64,000 nucleotides of DNA, taken from contig NW_026728924.1 in the NCBI RefSeq assembly GCF_030272615.1, positions 250,001-314,000 on the forward strand, given 5' to 3'. Under the pieces are notes generated by a model, which was given only the letters and a program-made list of their open reading frames with translations, made no database searches and was not told the DNA's origin. This stretch comes from Cryptomeria japonica (lineage: Eukaryota > Streptophyta > Pinopsida > Cupressales > Cupressaceae). The position numbers and the translations under genes are program-made. Below, piece by piece: positions 45,601 through 57,648 of the stretch. The stretch's first letter is position 1. Every line of letters begins with the position of its first letter.

Positions 45601-46914
45601 AGGACTCGCTGGGTCCTCTTGTGATGAATTACATTTCTCCCTCTTGCTACTAGTTGAGGCTTGTTGATGGTCTGGGAGATAATACTTATTCGGGCCATTT
45701 GGTGGGAGAGTCACAATCTCTTCTTGAGGAGGTTAGGATCCCCTGATTCCCTCATGCTAATAAGTTTGTTTCGACTATGAATCGCTCAAGGTCTTTTAGT
45801 GTTAAGTCAGCCTACAATCTCCTATTTGCCCCTATCAATGATTGCTACAGCTGGAGAGAAGTTTGGAATTCTCAATTTATCCTTAAAATAAACTTCTTCT
45901 GGTGGATGACTCTACATGGGAAGGTCCTTACTATTGATAACCTTAAAAGGAGAGGCTTCCTATTAGCCAATCAGTGTGTTATGTGTAATTGTGCTAAGGA
46001 AAGCATAAATCATCTTTTTATCCGTTGCCCCTTCACCTCTATGGTCTGGCACAAAGTTTTATAGAAATTTAATATTGCGTGGACCTTCTTGGAAGACTTG
46101 CAATAGTTTATCATCAATTGAAAGTACCCCTTTGCCCACCCTCTGATTATACAGCTTTGGAAACTCATCCGTCCCCATATCTGTTGGCATATCTGGAAGG
46201 AAAGGAACAACCAAATCTTTCGTGAGACTAATAACTCTGTTGACACGGTGGTTGGCATAACAAAAAAGCTCCTCAGGGAGAATGCTTTGGTCTACAAATG
46301 GAAATAACCGCAAATCTACCCCTCTAGTGATGAGTTGCAATTGGATTAGGACATGGAATCTGCCTGACAACTTCCTCCAATATAACAACTCAAAAAAATT
46401 GGAGAGGCTGAACACTAGATGGTTAGCCTCGCCCCCCTCATGGCTCAAACTTAACTTTGATGGTGCTGCTCGCAGTGGAGTTGCGGCGAGAGGTGGAATT
46501 ATTAGTGATAACTTAGGCAACCTGATTCTAGCCTATGCAGGGAATTTTGGCTCTATCTCGAGCAACATGGCTGAAGCCCTTGCTCTCTTCTAGGGGCTTA
46601 AGTTGGCTCTCGATATCAATGCTAAAAGACTAATCATTGAAGGGGACTCTAAGATGATTATTGAAGTGACTAAAGGAGTTTCAGGGATTAGCTAGATGAT
46701 TAGCAACATAATCAAGGATATATGGTCTATGATAGTCTCACTTGAGGAATTTCAAATTCAACACATTTATAGTGAAGGAAATTCGGTGGCGGACTCTCTA
46801 GCTGCGGTAGGCCTTAAGATAAAAGGTATGAGGTGCTGGAGACACCTAGATTCACTTTCTGACAGACAGAAGTCCCTAATTGGGAGAGACCAAAATTTCT
46901 CTACTCGCCAATGA
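42696..46914 (+). pseudogene. LINE ORF2: endonuclease, reverse transcriptase, zf-RVT, RNase H
   Basis: The ATG at 42696 opens an AP-endonuclease-like domain (MKFLSWNLRGLNNP; catalytic Glu in IQEVKM; NIYAPN; GDFNTP). RT follows with KIPNPKFMTDYCPISL, LDISKAYDK, the GLRQGDPLSPYLF block and the catalytic box FVDD (QFVDDTFLFG). Then come the thumb region, zf-RVT (FFWWMTLHGKVLTIDNL, C-x2-C, His/Cys) and RVT_3 RNase H (LNFDGAARSG, then EGDSKMI). About 1400 codons, normal length. Frameshifts near 43140, near 44480 and between 46064 and 46282, plus several stops, inactivate it. Confidence 0.85.
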
Positions 46915-47342
46915 TTTGCTATGTCCTTTTTTACGGGTGGATATTTTGGCCCGTCTGCGATGTTAAGCTGTAGGAGGGAAATTCAAATTTAAATTGGGTG
47001 GACTATGCCAAGGTGGGTTCCGATGGTCCCCATTTTCTCCATTGCATTGGTCCGATGATGACGTGTCTGACCATCGATAATTGTGTTATCGAAGGATTGA
47101 AGCGTCAACTTTTAATCATTAACTTGATAGACCATAGGAAGTACATCACTTATTTCTATAAATGTAACTTAAGATTCTCCATAATAAAGATCTTTGCAAG
47201 TTGGCAGATGAATTAAGAGGTGTCCCTTCGGATTCTTACCGGAGCTGGTGGATGCATGCCTTGGGAAATACCATAAAAGATAATTATTGTAGCTCTCACC
47301 ACACTTTAGATAATTCTCTGTCAATTTTTCTTATCTTTTGCT
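46915..47342 (+). other. Spacer between LINE ORF2 and ORF3
   Basis: About 430 bases. A 72-codon open frame (46998-47216) has no recognisable features. Confidence 0.4.
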
Positions 47343-49041
47343 TTGGTTTTTCCTCTACATAACCATTTTCATTTCCGCACTACTTACCAACTTCACTCTG
47401 GAGGAATGCATGCTTTCTTTTCATTTGGTCAATTAGAATTAGAGTTCACAGGCACCTGGGAAGAACATCCTGTATGGATCCCTTTACCCTCGATCTTAGA
47501 GCCGAACCAACTCACGAATGATAGATCTGTGCAAAATGCATCGTGCACGCGACCACCTCAATTGTAGGGCCACTCAGAGACATCCATTTCCCAAGCATAT
47601 GCCCCCTACGCACTTGCAAGCTGTTATGGGGGGGATTTAGTCCAAGTTGAGCTGGACATTATTGACGACTACTTCCACAATGGCCCATGCGTTTGGATGT
47701 ATGCCAAGGAAGGGGGCATTTTTCTGTTCATGAAAGCCACGACTAGGTTTGACAATAACCTCTCCATGAAGTTTATCATCAACTGGAATGACAGGAGAGT
47801 TGTTATGGGGGATATTTCATTTGGAATCAATGGGGATGTCATCTCCTAGGCTATGAGTCTTCAACTGAGGGAAGGAAGTGGAAGAAAACCAGGAGGGTCA
47901 TGGATGAGACCACTATGAACTACTTCTACAAAAAGGGTGAGGAACTAGTTAAAATGTGTGGGGGTTTCAACAAAGAATTCCTACCTTACCCGTGGGACCA
48001 GGTGTGCAAAATTATTATGAAATATTTTACACTTGAGGGAAGGTATGGTGTTTTCTATTATTACCATTTCCCATTGCTCAATCATTTTCGCAACCATGAT
48101 ACTATTTCTTTTCCATTCTTTTTATTGCACGCCTTAGAGTCTATTGTTAAAGAAGTTGGCCATTGCATGAGTCAAGACAAAAATTTCACCATCCTCCACC
48201 AGGGTTGATGTTTCAGCTCTACAATTTCCACAGGGCTCTGTGCCCCTAAACCCATCTCTGTTCAACCTGCTCCCTCCCTCCATGGCCCCCCTATTGGTAC
48301 TAAAAAATGCAACAAAAAGACCTCAAAAAATCCTATTACGCCTTGTCAATCCCCAGACCATGCCCTCTCAACCCTTCTGCTGCTAAACCTACCTCCAAGA
48401 AAGCCAGGAAAGAACCTAAGATCCTGTTAGTTGATTCTAACGTGGAGGACAGTGTGACCCCACGGAGGTCCAACAAATTTGCTGTAAAACCCCACATGAA
48501 ACAAATTTTTGAGATGAAGAACTATATCAATGAGGGTGAGGAAGATTCCGAGAAGGCAGAAAGTGACAAGGTTGAGGATGATATGGAGGCCACAGAGGGC
48601 TCAGAGTCCTCCATGCTAGATACGAATGCCTCTGACTATGAGACTATTAAGGATGAAAATAGGAACACCTCCCCTTATTCTGCCACTTCCCCCTCGCATA
48701 TCTTTGAGGAGGACAGGAGAAACTCTGAGGGTAGGCAGACTGCTGCTAAAGGTAGAGAGAAGGAGGAGGTGGTGCATTGTGTGGGTTGTAATGCTATCTT
48801 AGAGGGCCTAAATGGATTGAAGAAGAAGGTGGACTATCTGGATTCCCATGTCAGCAAATTTACAAAATTTTGCATTAAAGTCATTCACTCCTTAGCCAAT
48901 TCAATGTGGTTGATGCACCAGGAAAAAGTGAAACAGGGTGGACTGGAAGGTGACACCATGAAGAAACTATTTGAGTTACTAGCTGAAGATTGGACTGGGT
49001 GTTTGCTCTCCCAACACATGGGATTTGGAAAATATGATTAA
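47343..49041 (+). pseudogene. Third LINE ORF (ORF3), unknown function, copy C
   Basis: About 565 codons in three frames. Block 1 (47343-47850) includes YGGDLVQVELDI and RRVVMGDISFGINGDV. Block 2 (47900-48250) includes PYPWDQVCKIIMKYF, LLNHFRNHDTISF and LHQGLMFQLYNFHRAL; a one-base shift near 48205 splits it. Block 3 (48307-49041, 244 codons open) has a basic start (PTSKKARKEPK), a long acidic stretch (NEGEEDSEKAESDKVEDD), then a likely coiled-coil region (LEGLNGLKKKVDYLDSHV). Blocks 1 and 2 align with LINE A. No known domain recognised. Confidence 0.5.
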
Positions 49042-49466
49042 TGATGGATGCTTTTCTTTTTTGTTATAGTTTTAATTTTAGGATCGACTGGATCACTGTT
49101 AAGTTTAATTTATTTATCAACCATATGAGGCTTTCCAAGACTCTTGCTACTTTTTTTAGTTTTTATAATTTGAACAATATGCTTATCTCTAAAGATAGTT
49201 GGTTTAAGGTTAGTATCGTTTTGATTACGTGTTGTTTAAACTACTATATGGACAAGATTGTTATCAATCTTGGGTTATTCTATAGTTGTAGGTGGTTTTG
49301 GTTTTTGATGATTAAGATAGGGATTGGCTGACTGTTGTTTGGAAGTTGTGTTTGTGTTGGTTATGCTCTCTTCGAGGCTTACTATGTATTTCAGGTCATC
49401 CCCCTTGTTTTGGCTGCTTTATTATAAAAAATAATAGAAATCGGTTTAAATGATTAAACGATGATA
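49042..49466 (+). other. LINE C 3' untranslated region
   Basis: T-rich, non-coding, with a short A run at about 49424-49437. The hydrophobic 96-codon open frame at 49041-49331 is low-complexity T-rich DNA and is not called as a gene. Confidence 0.5.
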
Positions 49467-49616
49467 GAATTGAAATAGAATAATTAGTAAGATTATGAGG
49501 AAATGTGAATTTAGAAGAATAGGATTAATTAATTTAATTTAATAATTAAAGAATTATTTAATCAGTTAGACAAATAATTAGTACATGATCAATGAGACAT
49601 TTTTAGGTCTCTACAT
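49467..49616 (-). repeat. Gypsy-type LTR, proximal part (start at 49616)
   Basis: Read on the minus strand the LTR starts TGTAGAGACCTAAAAATG at 49616, right after a polypurine tract (AAGAGAGGCAAA, 49628-49617). It is cut at 49467 by LINE C and resumes at 40963. Confidence 0.65.
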
Positions 49617-52600
49617 TTGCCTCTCTTCGAGACAATGTTGGAACGATGTTGTTTCAAAGAAAATGCAAAAATTATGCCCCGGTATGCCTCAATGATGCTT
49701 GGGGTGTAATGCCCCGTTGAGAGATTGTTTATTCATTAAAGGTATGAATGATCTCTCAAAAGAAGAAGAATGTGAGATAGAATAATAGTTAGTTGATGAT
49801 ATGAATGGGTTTGATTGAGTAGAAGCAATGATTAGAGTGATTTGTAGACTGATTGAATTGATTGATAAGATTGATTGGATTGATAAGATTAATAAGAGGA
49901 AAAAATGCTTGATGAGTGAATGATTAGGAGAATGAATTAGAAAAACTAAAATGAAAAATGGAAACAATTGATAATGATGGTTACATGACCTTTTGTGCCT
50001 TTATTCATAGCGCAATATATATTCATCACTGAGCCTTATTATGTAAAAATGGAGATTTGCACATCAGGGTATAAGGAACCAAGATGTAAAGATATCTCAT
50101 TGAAGAAACAAACACATAGCAAACAAGGAGTGAACCCTTCATTCTGGGAAAAATGTCAGGGCTCAAGGTATGTGCAATAGTCACAAGCATAACTATCCAT
50201 GATATTTTGCATGAGATATTTGTCGAATGAACGTACCAACATAGACACCCTAGGCACCATTGTCCTAGAACTTCATTGGTTCACACCACAAACATCAAAC
50301 AAAGAAAAATTCAATGCCCATCATGGCTCCTCTAGTCACATGTGGACATCCTTGAGTAGCATAGGAACATAATCTGTCACCAAATGATAAAAAATAAAGA
50401 CTGACCCAAAAAAAATTTAGCAACTATACCGATATGTGCCTTCGTTCTTAGTTGTTTGATATGATGGTTGATAATGTGTGATCTCAGGAAGTTGCAGACC
50501 TTATTTAAGACTGATCTATCTAATTTTGAGTGTATCCATCTCTATTTAAGACAAGATAATGATCACTTGATATGGATATTGATACGATTGATAAGACAGT
50601 TTGATCTGTTGATTGCAGATATTTGACTAGATAGTTGTATCCTTTGTTAACTTTGTGCCGAGCGTTTGCTAGATATCCCCTAGGGTGTTTGATTCTTTGG
50701 AAACATTTTATTGCAAGTTTTTTGATTGATTTTTGATTGTTTTTTGGTTGATTTTTTCAGGATTGATATATGAATGTTTTTGGATTTTTTTCAGGATTGA
50801 TTTTGAATGTTTTTGGATTTTATGTTTTTCACAGTTTCTAGATTTTTTTAGGACATTTTATGATTTTTATGATTTTTGTGTTTTTCACTATTTTTGAATT
50901 TTGTGATTTTCACTATTTTTGGTATTTTTTTAGGACTTTATATGATTCTTATTATTTTTTCAACTATGCCCCTAGTATGAAGACCTATATGACATGATGA
51001 TCTGCAAAATGCATGTGGAGACAATGAATATTTGGCATGACCTATGTTAATGTAACATGCATGATGAAGATACATTTCCTATTCGAACAAGGATGATTGT
51101 GTTTGTTTAGCATTTTTTAATACACTAATTGAATTGGAGGTACAAAATATTTCATAGATAAGAGGTCAATTGATCCTTAAGGTCCCTTGGAATATCCAAA
51201 TTAACACACTTAGTGACTAGGATTTACAAATGAAGACGCGAAATTTTTTCCCATTGGTTCTTCAAACTTTGATCTTCTTTTGCCCATGTGTGTGCAAATG
51301 AGTTAATTCCCTCTCTTGTGTTCACTAAAGATCCTTAGCATCCTATATGACTATCTACATGGATTATCCTAACTTTAAAAGCATCCCGAATAGAGCTTCG
51401 CTACCAACAAGCTTTTAGAGCTCCAACGAGGTTATAGATGTAATTTATAGAATATTGCTTCATTGCGAGTAGGCATCCATAGCCCCTATGGAGTTACTCA
51501 CATGTTCCCATGGTCAAGATTTTTGTCGCACTTGTGTGCATGATATTTCAGTTATATATCATTGCTCTTTTGCCTTGAGATGAATATTTGGCATAGCACT
51601 TTTTCTTTTTTATTTTCTTGACTTGACTTGTAAGTAATGAAACCTACTTGGGTGTGACAATTACAGTGGCCCTGAAGTAGAATTTTAGATTTTTCACTAG
51701 TCATATGATCAACTAGGTGTCTCGAGTGAATTAGAGATTTTATTAATGTGTTTGAGATATAGAAATTGATAGATTTTAGGTTAAAAACTTTCAAATAGTG
51801 AAATCACTACCCAACCATAAGTAAAGCATTGTCATAGGGTCATGTTCAAAATGAGTGACCTTAGAACCTCAAAGACTTCATGTCCAAATTTATAAGAAAA
51901 GAGATGACCCTTTTTCTCTTGAATGCAAACAAATGATAAACTTGGACCGTTGCCTTGTTTTATTAATGCTTCTATATGTAAATGCAGAAACTATATGCCA
52001 TGAAATTTATGAATGTGATGTGCTTGGAAAGAAACTATATGTGATGCAGTACTTTGAATAAAATGAGATGCAATGTGGAAAGAAAAAATTAAACTAACCC
52101 AGCCCTTAGATATAATATCATTTAAGGTGCATGTTGTTCATAGGGCTAGGGAATTTTGTGTAGGTAGTTCATTGGTCTTTGTTTGAAGAGTCGGATAAAG
52201 ATGTCTTTTCCAATAGGATATAAGGACTCGGCTAAGTGTACATGTTCAACATATCCAATGTTGATTTCTTTAGTTTTTGGATTTTGTGGATCATCGGAAG
52301 GAAATCCATCTTTTGTACCCATGAATTCAACTATAGCCTTATCATTTTTAAAGCAATCCAACTGTGGTAGATCCTCTTGTCCCCAACCTATCAAGTGTGG
52401 GTGTATGAGGAAAATAGATTTTGTTCCAAAGTTATGACCACATTGGCATGTAAAAATGGCACACATACAATCATTGATAAATTGTTCTCTGTAGCATTGG
52501 GATCATGAGGAGGACTAGGAGAAATAGTAAGTTCATTTGAGAGGAAATCTTGTGAGGAACATTGAGGATTATGACATGGAGATGAAGGGATGGAGGGATC

Positions 52601-54313
52601 TTGATCAGGATTTGGAGAAATAATGGGATCTTGCTTAGGACATGAAGGTGAAGTAATACTTTGATCTTGACTCGGAAATGAATTATTAGGAAGGATGGAA
52701 GGGATGTCCTGTTCTTGTTTAGGAGGTGGATGTTGGATGGTACTTGAAAGGACACTTTGTTCTTGAGACAAAAGGGTATAATTATGAATGGAATAGAAAA
52801 GAGCAAGGGGATCATCATAAGATTCTTGGTCAGTGGGATCTTGATCAAAAATTGGGTAGGATGGAAGGGTTTGTTCTTGATCATTATTTGTTTCAGGACT
52901 CATTTCTTCTGATTTTGGATCACCCTCTTGACACGAGGAAGGAGTTTCGATATGCATGGGAGATAATTTGAAGGTTTCAACACTTTGTCCTGATGAGAAA
53001 GGATTTTTAATGAGACTTTGAAGTGGGTTTTCTTGGAAATGGAATATATGATGGCATTGGATCTTGAATTTCTGAAGTATGGAAAGGACTAGCATCATAA
53101 CTTGGATTAGATTGGATTTGTATTATGGATAGCCCTTGGGAGGTTGCATTATTGGATAAAGATGGTGTGGATGACTCTTGTGTGACTTCAGAGTATGAGG
53201 AAATGGTGGAAGAGATGAAAGCTACTTGAGGTGCAAAGTCTTGATCGGAAGAGCCATTGCTAGACATGGGCAGATGACTTTGTTGCATGATAGTGACACA
53301 TTGACAATGTTCGATTGATGTCCAAAGGGTGGCATGTTTGTAAAAACACTTGCATTCATTTGGGACACCCTTGGTGGTGTATTTGAAGACATAGGAGGAT
53401 ATTCGCAGACATGTGATGTGATTGAAGGGAAAATTGACTGTGTGATTGTGTGTGACCTTGGTAGTGGTTGACTTGTTTGCACAATTTGTGGTGCTGAGAG
53501 TTGTGTTGTTTGTTGTATTGGTTGTTGGAATTGCATCGTTGGATGTGTTTGTTGTTCATATTGGTTTCTCATGGTTATTTGTGTGAGAATATCTCATATG
53601 TTTGATTTCATAATAAGAGCTTGTACTTCAATTGTATCTAAGTTTATATTGGTATATCTAAATTTTTGAAATAGTTTGAACATCTAGGATCTACTCTCTT
53701 CACTTTTTTTATCATTTTGTTCCAAGATCTCTATTTCTTGAGCTAGTTTCTCTTCAAGTGGTGGAGAAATAGGTATGACATTTATTTGTTCCTGATAAGT
53801 TTGATGCACATTTTGGGACATGTATATGTTGGACTGAGATGATTGATTGTTTGATTGCAATGACATGGTCCCACGAAAGTTGGAAGTTTGATAAGGGTAA
53901 TGTTATCTTCTAGAAGTGTGATAGACTATTTCAACCATTGCACCATATGCCTTTTCTTTTATAGATCTTTTAAGTTTAGGGATGAAATGCAATGCAACTA
54001 AGGGATGAAAGTAAAACCCTATTTTTTTGGACTTTTAGAATTTTGAAAATGGACAAATGCAATTGAGGATGACAAATGCAACTTATGTTTTTTATTTTTT
54101 TGACAAACTGGATTAAGGAATGACAAGATGAAATCCTAAAGAATGACAATGCAACTTTGGACTTGGATTAGGGAACAACCTAATTTTGAAGATAACGCAA
54201 AATGGAGATAATGATTTGACCCTATGTCTTGTGAGGATGAAGACTATGCAAGGACTAAAACTGGGATTATGATGATTGTGCAAGGACTTATGCAAATATT
54301 ATGATGACTATGC
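49617..54313 (-). mobile_element. Interior of a non-autonomous LTR element without recognisable gag-pol
   Basis: It reads on the minus strand toward the PPT at 49628-49617. Its 4.7 kb shows no protease, RT or integrase motif. The only coding content is a Q/S/P-rich ORF (52146-53870). The right side is cut off at the start of the plus-strand Gypsy element at 54314, so the 5' LTR is missing. Between 49630 and 52100 it is T/A-rich with many TTTTTGATT-like phrases and no gene. Confidence 0.5.
52146..53870 (-). pseudogene. Q/S/P-rich protein of unknown function, frameshifted
   Basis: Reading downwards: 53866-53684 (NNQSSQSNIYMSQNVHQ), 53572-53222 (QFQQPIQQTTQLSAPQ), 53288-53007 (SSNGSSDQDFAPQVAF), 53098-52391 (235 codons, with DQD/QDP repeats) and 52466-52146, which ends in a more ordered segment (NIGYVEHVHLAESLYPIG). 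Three frame changes are needed (near 53250, 53050 and 52430). Composition is dominated by Gln, Ser, Pro, Asn and Asp, so most of it would be disordered. About 570 codons in all. No family recognised. It sits where gag-pol would be in an LTR element. Confidence 0.45.
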
Positions 54314-55094
54314 TGTAGACACCTAAAATTGTCATGTCTAATTAAATAAATATTTTATTTATTTAATTATCTTAAGCCTAATTCTTCTATTAATTAAATA
54401 AATCTTTATTTATTTAATTAATTCATTTATCCTCTTCTAGCCTTATTTCTCATTTAAATAAATACATTTATTTATTTAAATCATCCATTTTCCTAAAATT
54501 AAATAAATATCTTATTTATTTAATTGATCTCACTCCTATTAATTAAATAAATCTTTATTTATTTAATTAATTCATTAACCTTTTCTACCCATGACACATG
54601 TCATTCATCTCTTAATTCATACACTACCTACCCCTTTCATTATTTTATTATTTCTTTTACCTACCCTCTAATCATAGCCGACCTCTTTTTACACCTCTCA
54701 ATCTGATCCCTCCATTTCATATAGTGTCTTCTATATAAGGAGATGCTTCCTTCATTATCAACCCTAATCAATCATTCTAACTACTTGATCAATTTGACTA
54801 CTTGGCATATGCTATCCTACTTGCAACCACATTCTGTTCTTTGTTGAGCTCTTGTGCACATAAAATCTGAGAGCAAATATATCAAGCAAGATCAATGGAG
54901 ATAGGAAGAATGGAGATTCAAACCCTATTGGACATGTGATGGTATAATCTTTGTGATTTCATTTGATTTGCATTGTCTTAGGTAATCTTCATATGTTATG
55001 GTGGATTTTTGTTGTTGTTAGGCTAGGGTTTTGTGGTTGAATTCATTTAGCCTTTCAATATTGTTATTATTGTTATCCATTTTCACCATAAACA
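54314..55094 (+). repeat. 5' LTR of the Gypsy derivative
   Basis: 781 bp, starting TGTAGACACCTAAAATTG and ending CATAAACA just before a TGGCAC-type PBS. The first 280 bases contain five AT palindromes (AATTAAATAAAT, spacer, ATTTATTTAATT). A TATA box (CTATATAAGG) is at 54731-54740. Confidence 0.7.
54732..54738 (+). promoter_or_regulatory. LTR TATA box
   Basis: TATATAA followed by GGAGATGC, about 360 bp before the LTR end. Confidence 0.5.
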
Positions 55095-55097
55095 TTT

Positions 55098-55116
55098 TGG
55101 CACACCCTATGGGACA
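55098..55116 (+). other. Primer-binding site candidate
   Basis: TGGCACACCCTATGGGACA begins three bases after the LTR end; the TGG start fits pairing with a tRNA CCA end. The tRNA cannot be named from the sequence alone. Confidence 0.5.
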
Positions 55117-55246
55117 TGGATTTTTGTTAGATCTATGTTTTTTTGCAGATTTTTCTAACCCTATATTGTTGTTTTGTAAAACAATTTGGAGAATAACCTT
55201 GTGCAGCTAGGGTTTTGGACACAAAATCAAGATCTTGGAGAGATTT

Positions 55247-56100
55247 GATCATATCTCACAAACGGCTGAAAAATTTTGCACAAAATATTTTTAGCAGGTT
55301 GAAGAAAGCATCAGGAGCTCTCAATACAAAATTTAGAATTTTTGGAGCATATGTTCATTTTCTATGAATTTTTTATGATTTCTCATAAAAAATTAATTGT
55401 GAGAGAAAATGAGAGAATTTTTTAGATTTTTTTACATTTTTGGAAATCACTTAGAATTATACATAGGATCTATTCTTTGTGATTTTAATTTTGATGAAAA
55501 ATATTTCCCTAAAAATCAGATCTTTAAAAATTAGGGTTTTTCCTTATTTTGATCAAATCTCACAAACGGCTTTGAATTTTGATATCAAATTTTTTGGAAA
55601 GGTCCAGAAAAGTATTAGAAGGATTCAATAAAAAATTTAGAGTTTTTGGATCACTTTTTCAATTTATATGAATTTTTTATGATTTTTCATAAAAAATTAA
55701 TTTTGAGAGCAAATTAGTGAATTGTTTGGATTTTCTTACATTTTTGGAAATATATTAGAATTATACATAGGATATATTCTTTTTGATTTTAATATTGATG
55801 CAAAATCATTCATAAAAAATCAGATCTTTGAAAATTAGGGTTTTGCATTATTTTACTCATATCTCACAAACTGCTTGGATTTGTTACATAATTTTTTTTA
55901 TGCAGGTTTGGAAGACCATCAAGACTTTTTAGTAAAAATTCATATTTTTTGGATCGATTTTGCATTTTATATGAATTTTTTATGATTTTTCATAAAAAAT
56001 TAATTTTTGGAGCAAATTAGCAAATTTTTTGGATTTTCTTACATTTCTAGAAATTTTACAAGTGGTTTTTTTTATGATGAATCAGATCTTTGAATTGGTC
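55247..56100 (+). repeat. 304-bp tandem repeat in the Gypsy leader, about 2.7 units
   Basis: Units begin at about 55247, 55551 and 55855 (CATATCTCACAAACGGCT or close variants), exactly 304 bases apart. Each has ATGAATTTTTTATGATTT, CATAAAAAATTAATTTTG and AAAATTAGGGTTTT in the same order. The last unit is shortened after about 56060. Confidence 0.85.
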
Positions 56101-57648
56101 AACAAAACGCATTGTTGAAGGCCCCTATTTCACAAAGTCTTTTGAATCTAAAATTTACCTAACTTGTGTGCTTGCAGGAAGGGGTGGTCATTTGAAACAA
56201 TCCAAACTACTAATAAATCTTTGTTGCAGGTCCCTGGCAAGGGTTTTTTGATTTTTATTGTGTGCCTTGTTTTCATAGACTAGCAAACACTTCAATTGGT
56301 GCAATAAAATTGAATCATTGTCTTTTGTGTCTTGAGCAATAGGCTCTTTTTGTTTAATCTTTAGAGGGCCTATCTTCCCGTGTGGTCATTAGGACTACTA
56401 GTGAGAAGAGAATGACCCAAGTGGTAGCAAAAGAAAATCCATCTTCTTCCAAACCACTATAAATAACTGTATTCATGGTGAAAACTATGAATAACGTGTG
56501 CTGATTAGTTGATACCGACACTATGTCTCCCCATAAACCCGTTTGATCAAATTTATTTGATCAGTTGTAGGGCATAACCCCTACCGGCTAGGAGCCTTCT
56601 ATATTTACAGAGCTGAAAGTGTCGCATGTATGGCCACACGAGCGGATGCCCTTACTGGCACCTTTTTATTTTAGAAGCCAAAATCCTTCTAGTTGTTGAG
56701 GCAGGAGGTCGGACCTCTGGTAGAGGCCCACACACATACGGTTCTTAGTAGAGATAAAAAATTTTCCACGAGGATTTTTCGTGGGGACTGATGCTTGGCT
56801 AACCCAAGAAGTGAGTGCCGAGGGTGGAGCTAGTGAGGTCAAGCATCTAAGTATCCACTCTGAATAGCGTAGCCTCGGGGGTAAAACCTCATGTGGGATC
56901 AACAACTATTGTCTTGGCCAGCCATAAAAATTGTGCTTGACTTATTTTAAACATTCAAAACATTCAAGACCAAACAACAAAAACATTGTGTCTTTTGTGT
57001 CTTCAAGTGTATGCAAAACATTTTTACATCAAACAACACACTTTTCTTGGAGTCATTTTGAGTCTAAACACTTGCAAACATTGAGTTCTCATCAACATTG
57101 TGTCCTCTTGTCACGAAAAATAGTCAAACATTCAAATTTGGTCACAACCAACAACTTCACAACTTGGAAAAATTTTGCAGTCCAGCAAACAAGAGCAATC
57201 AGTTTTGAAATTCTTGAGCTTCCTAGGTTGTTTCTCTAGGTTTTCATCTAGCATTCAACTTATCTTTGGGTCTCACAAAATCCATCATTGCTTTACACCT
57301 TACATTACATTCAAATTTGTCTAAACTTGAGTCAAAAGGTCACTTGCTTGTCCTCACTATACTTTGTCAACACACTACATATAACAACATTTTGCTAGGT
57401 GGTCCCTCATCAAGGTCTATCACCTTTCAGTCTCATTTGGTCTTACTTAGAGTCAAGGTCAACTTACCTCATCAAGAGAAACTATCTTCTCTTTGGAAGT
57501 CACACCTACTCTACTACATACATACTTGGTCTTACACTTTGGACATTGCAAGTACACTTCAGATTCATTTACATTCCATCCAACCCTTGGTCTTCCATAC
57601 TTTTTCCATTTTCATCTAGTCTCACACATCTCGGTCAATACCTAGTTC
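56101..57648 (+). other. Gypsy 5' leader, GC-richer block then unannotated sequence
   Basis: Between about 56390 and 56930 base composition is clearly less AT-rich than its surroundings, with short inverted motifs (GGTCGGACC, CCACGAGGATTTTTCGTGG). It resembles a structured leader rather than a gene; all frames are broken. From 56931 the sequence is CA-rich to the gag start. Confidence 0.4.

Larger units (their letters stand above)
40964..49466 (+). mobile_element. Nearly full-length plant L1-type LINE (LINE C) with three ORFs
   Basis: ORF1 (DUF4283 and zinc knuckle), ORF2 (endonuclease, RT, zf-RVT, RNase H) and an extra ORF3 follow one another on the plus strand. Candidate 9-bp target duplications GAATTGAAA lie at 40955-40963 and 49467-49475 inside an LTR, which fits insertion into that LTR. 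A clean poly(A) tail is not at the very end (the best A run, ATAAAAAATAATAG, is near 49424-49437), so the 3' boundary is provisional. Frameshifts and stops make it inactive. Confidence 0.75.

Noticed and set aside
49041-49331. 96-codon hydrophobic open frame that could be a membrane protein
   Set aside because: T-rich low-complexity DNA in the LINE 3' region; no conservation with LINE A.
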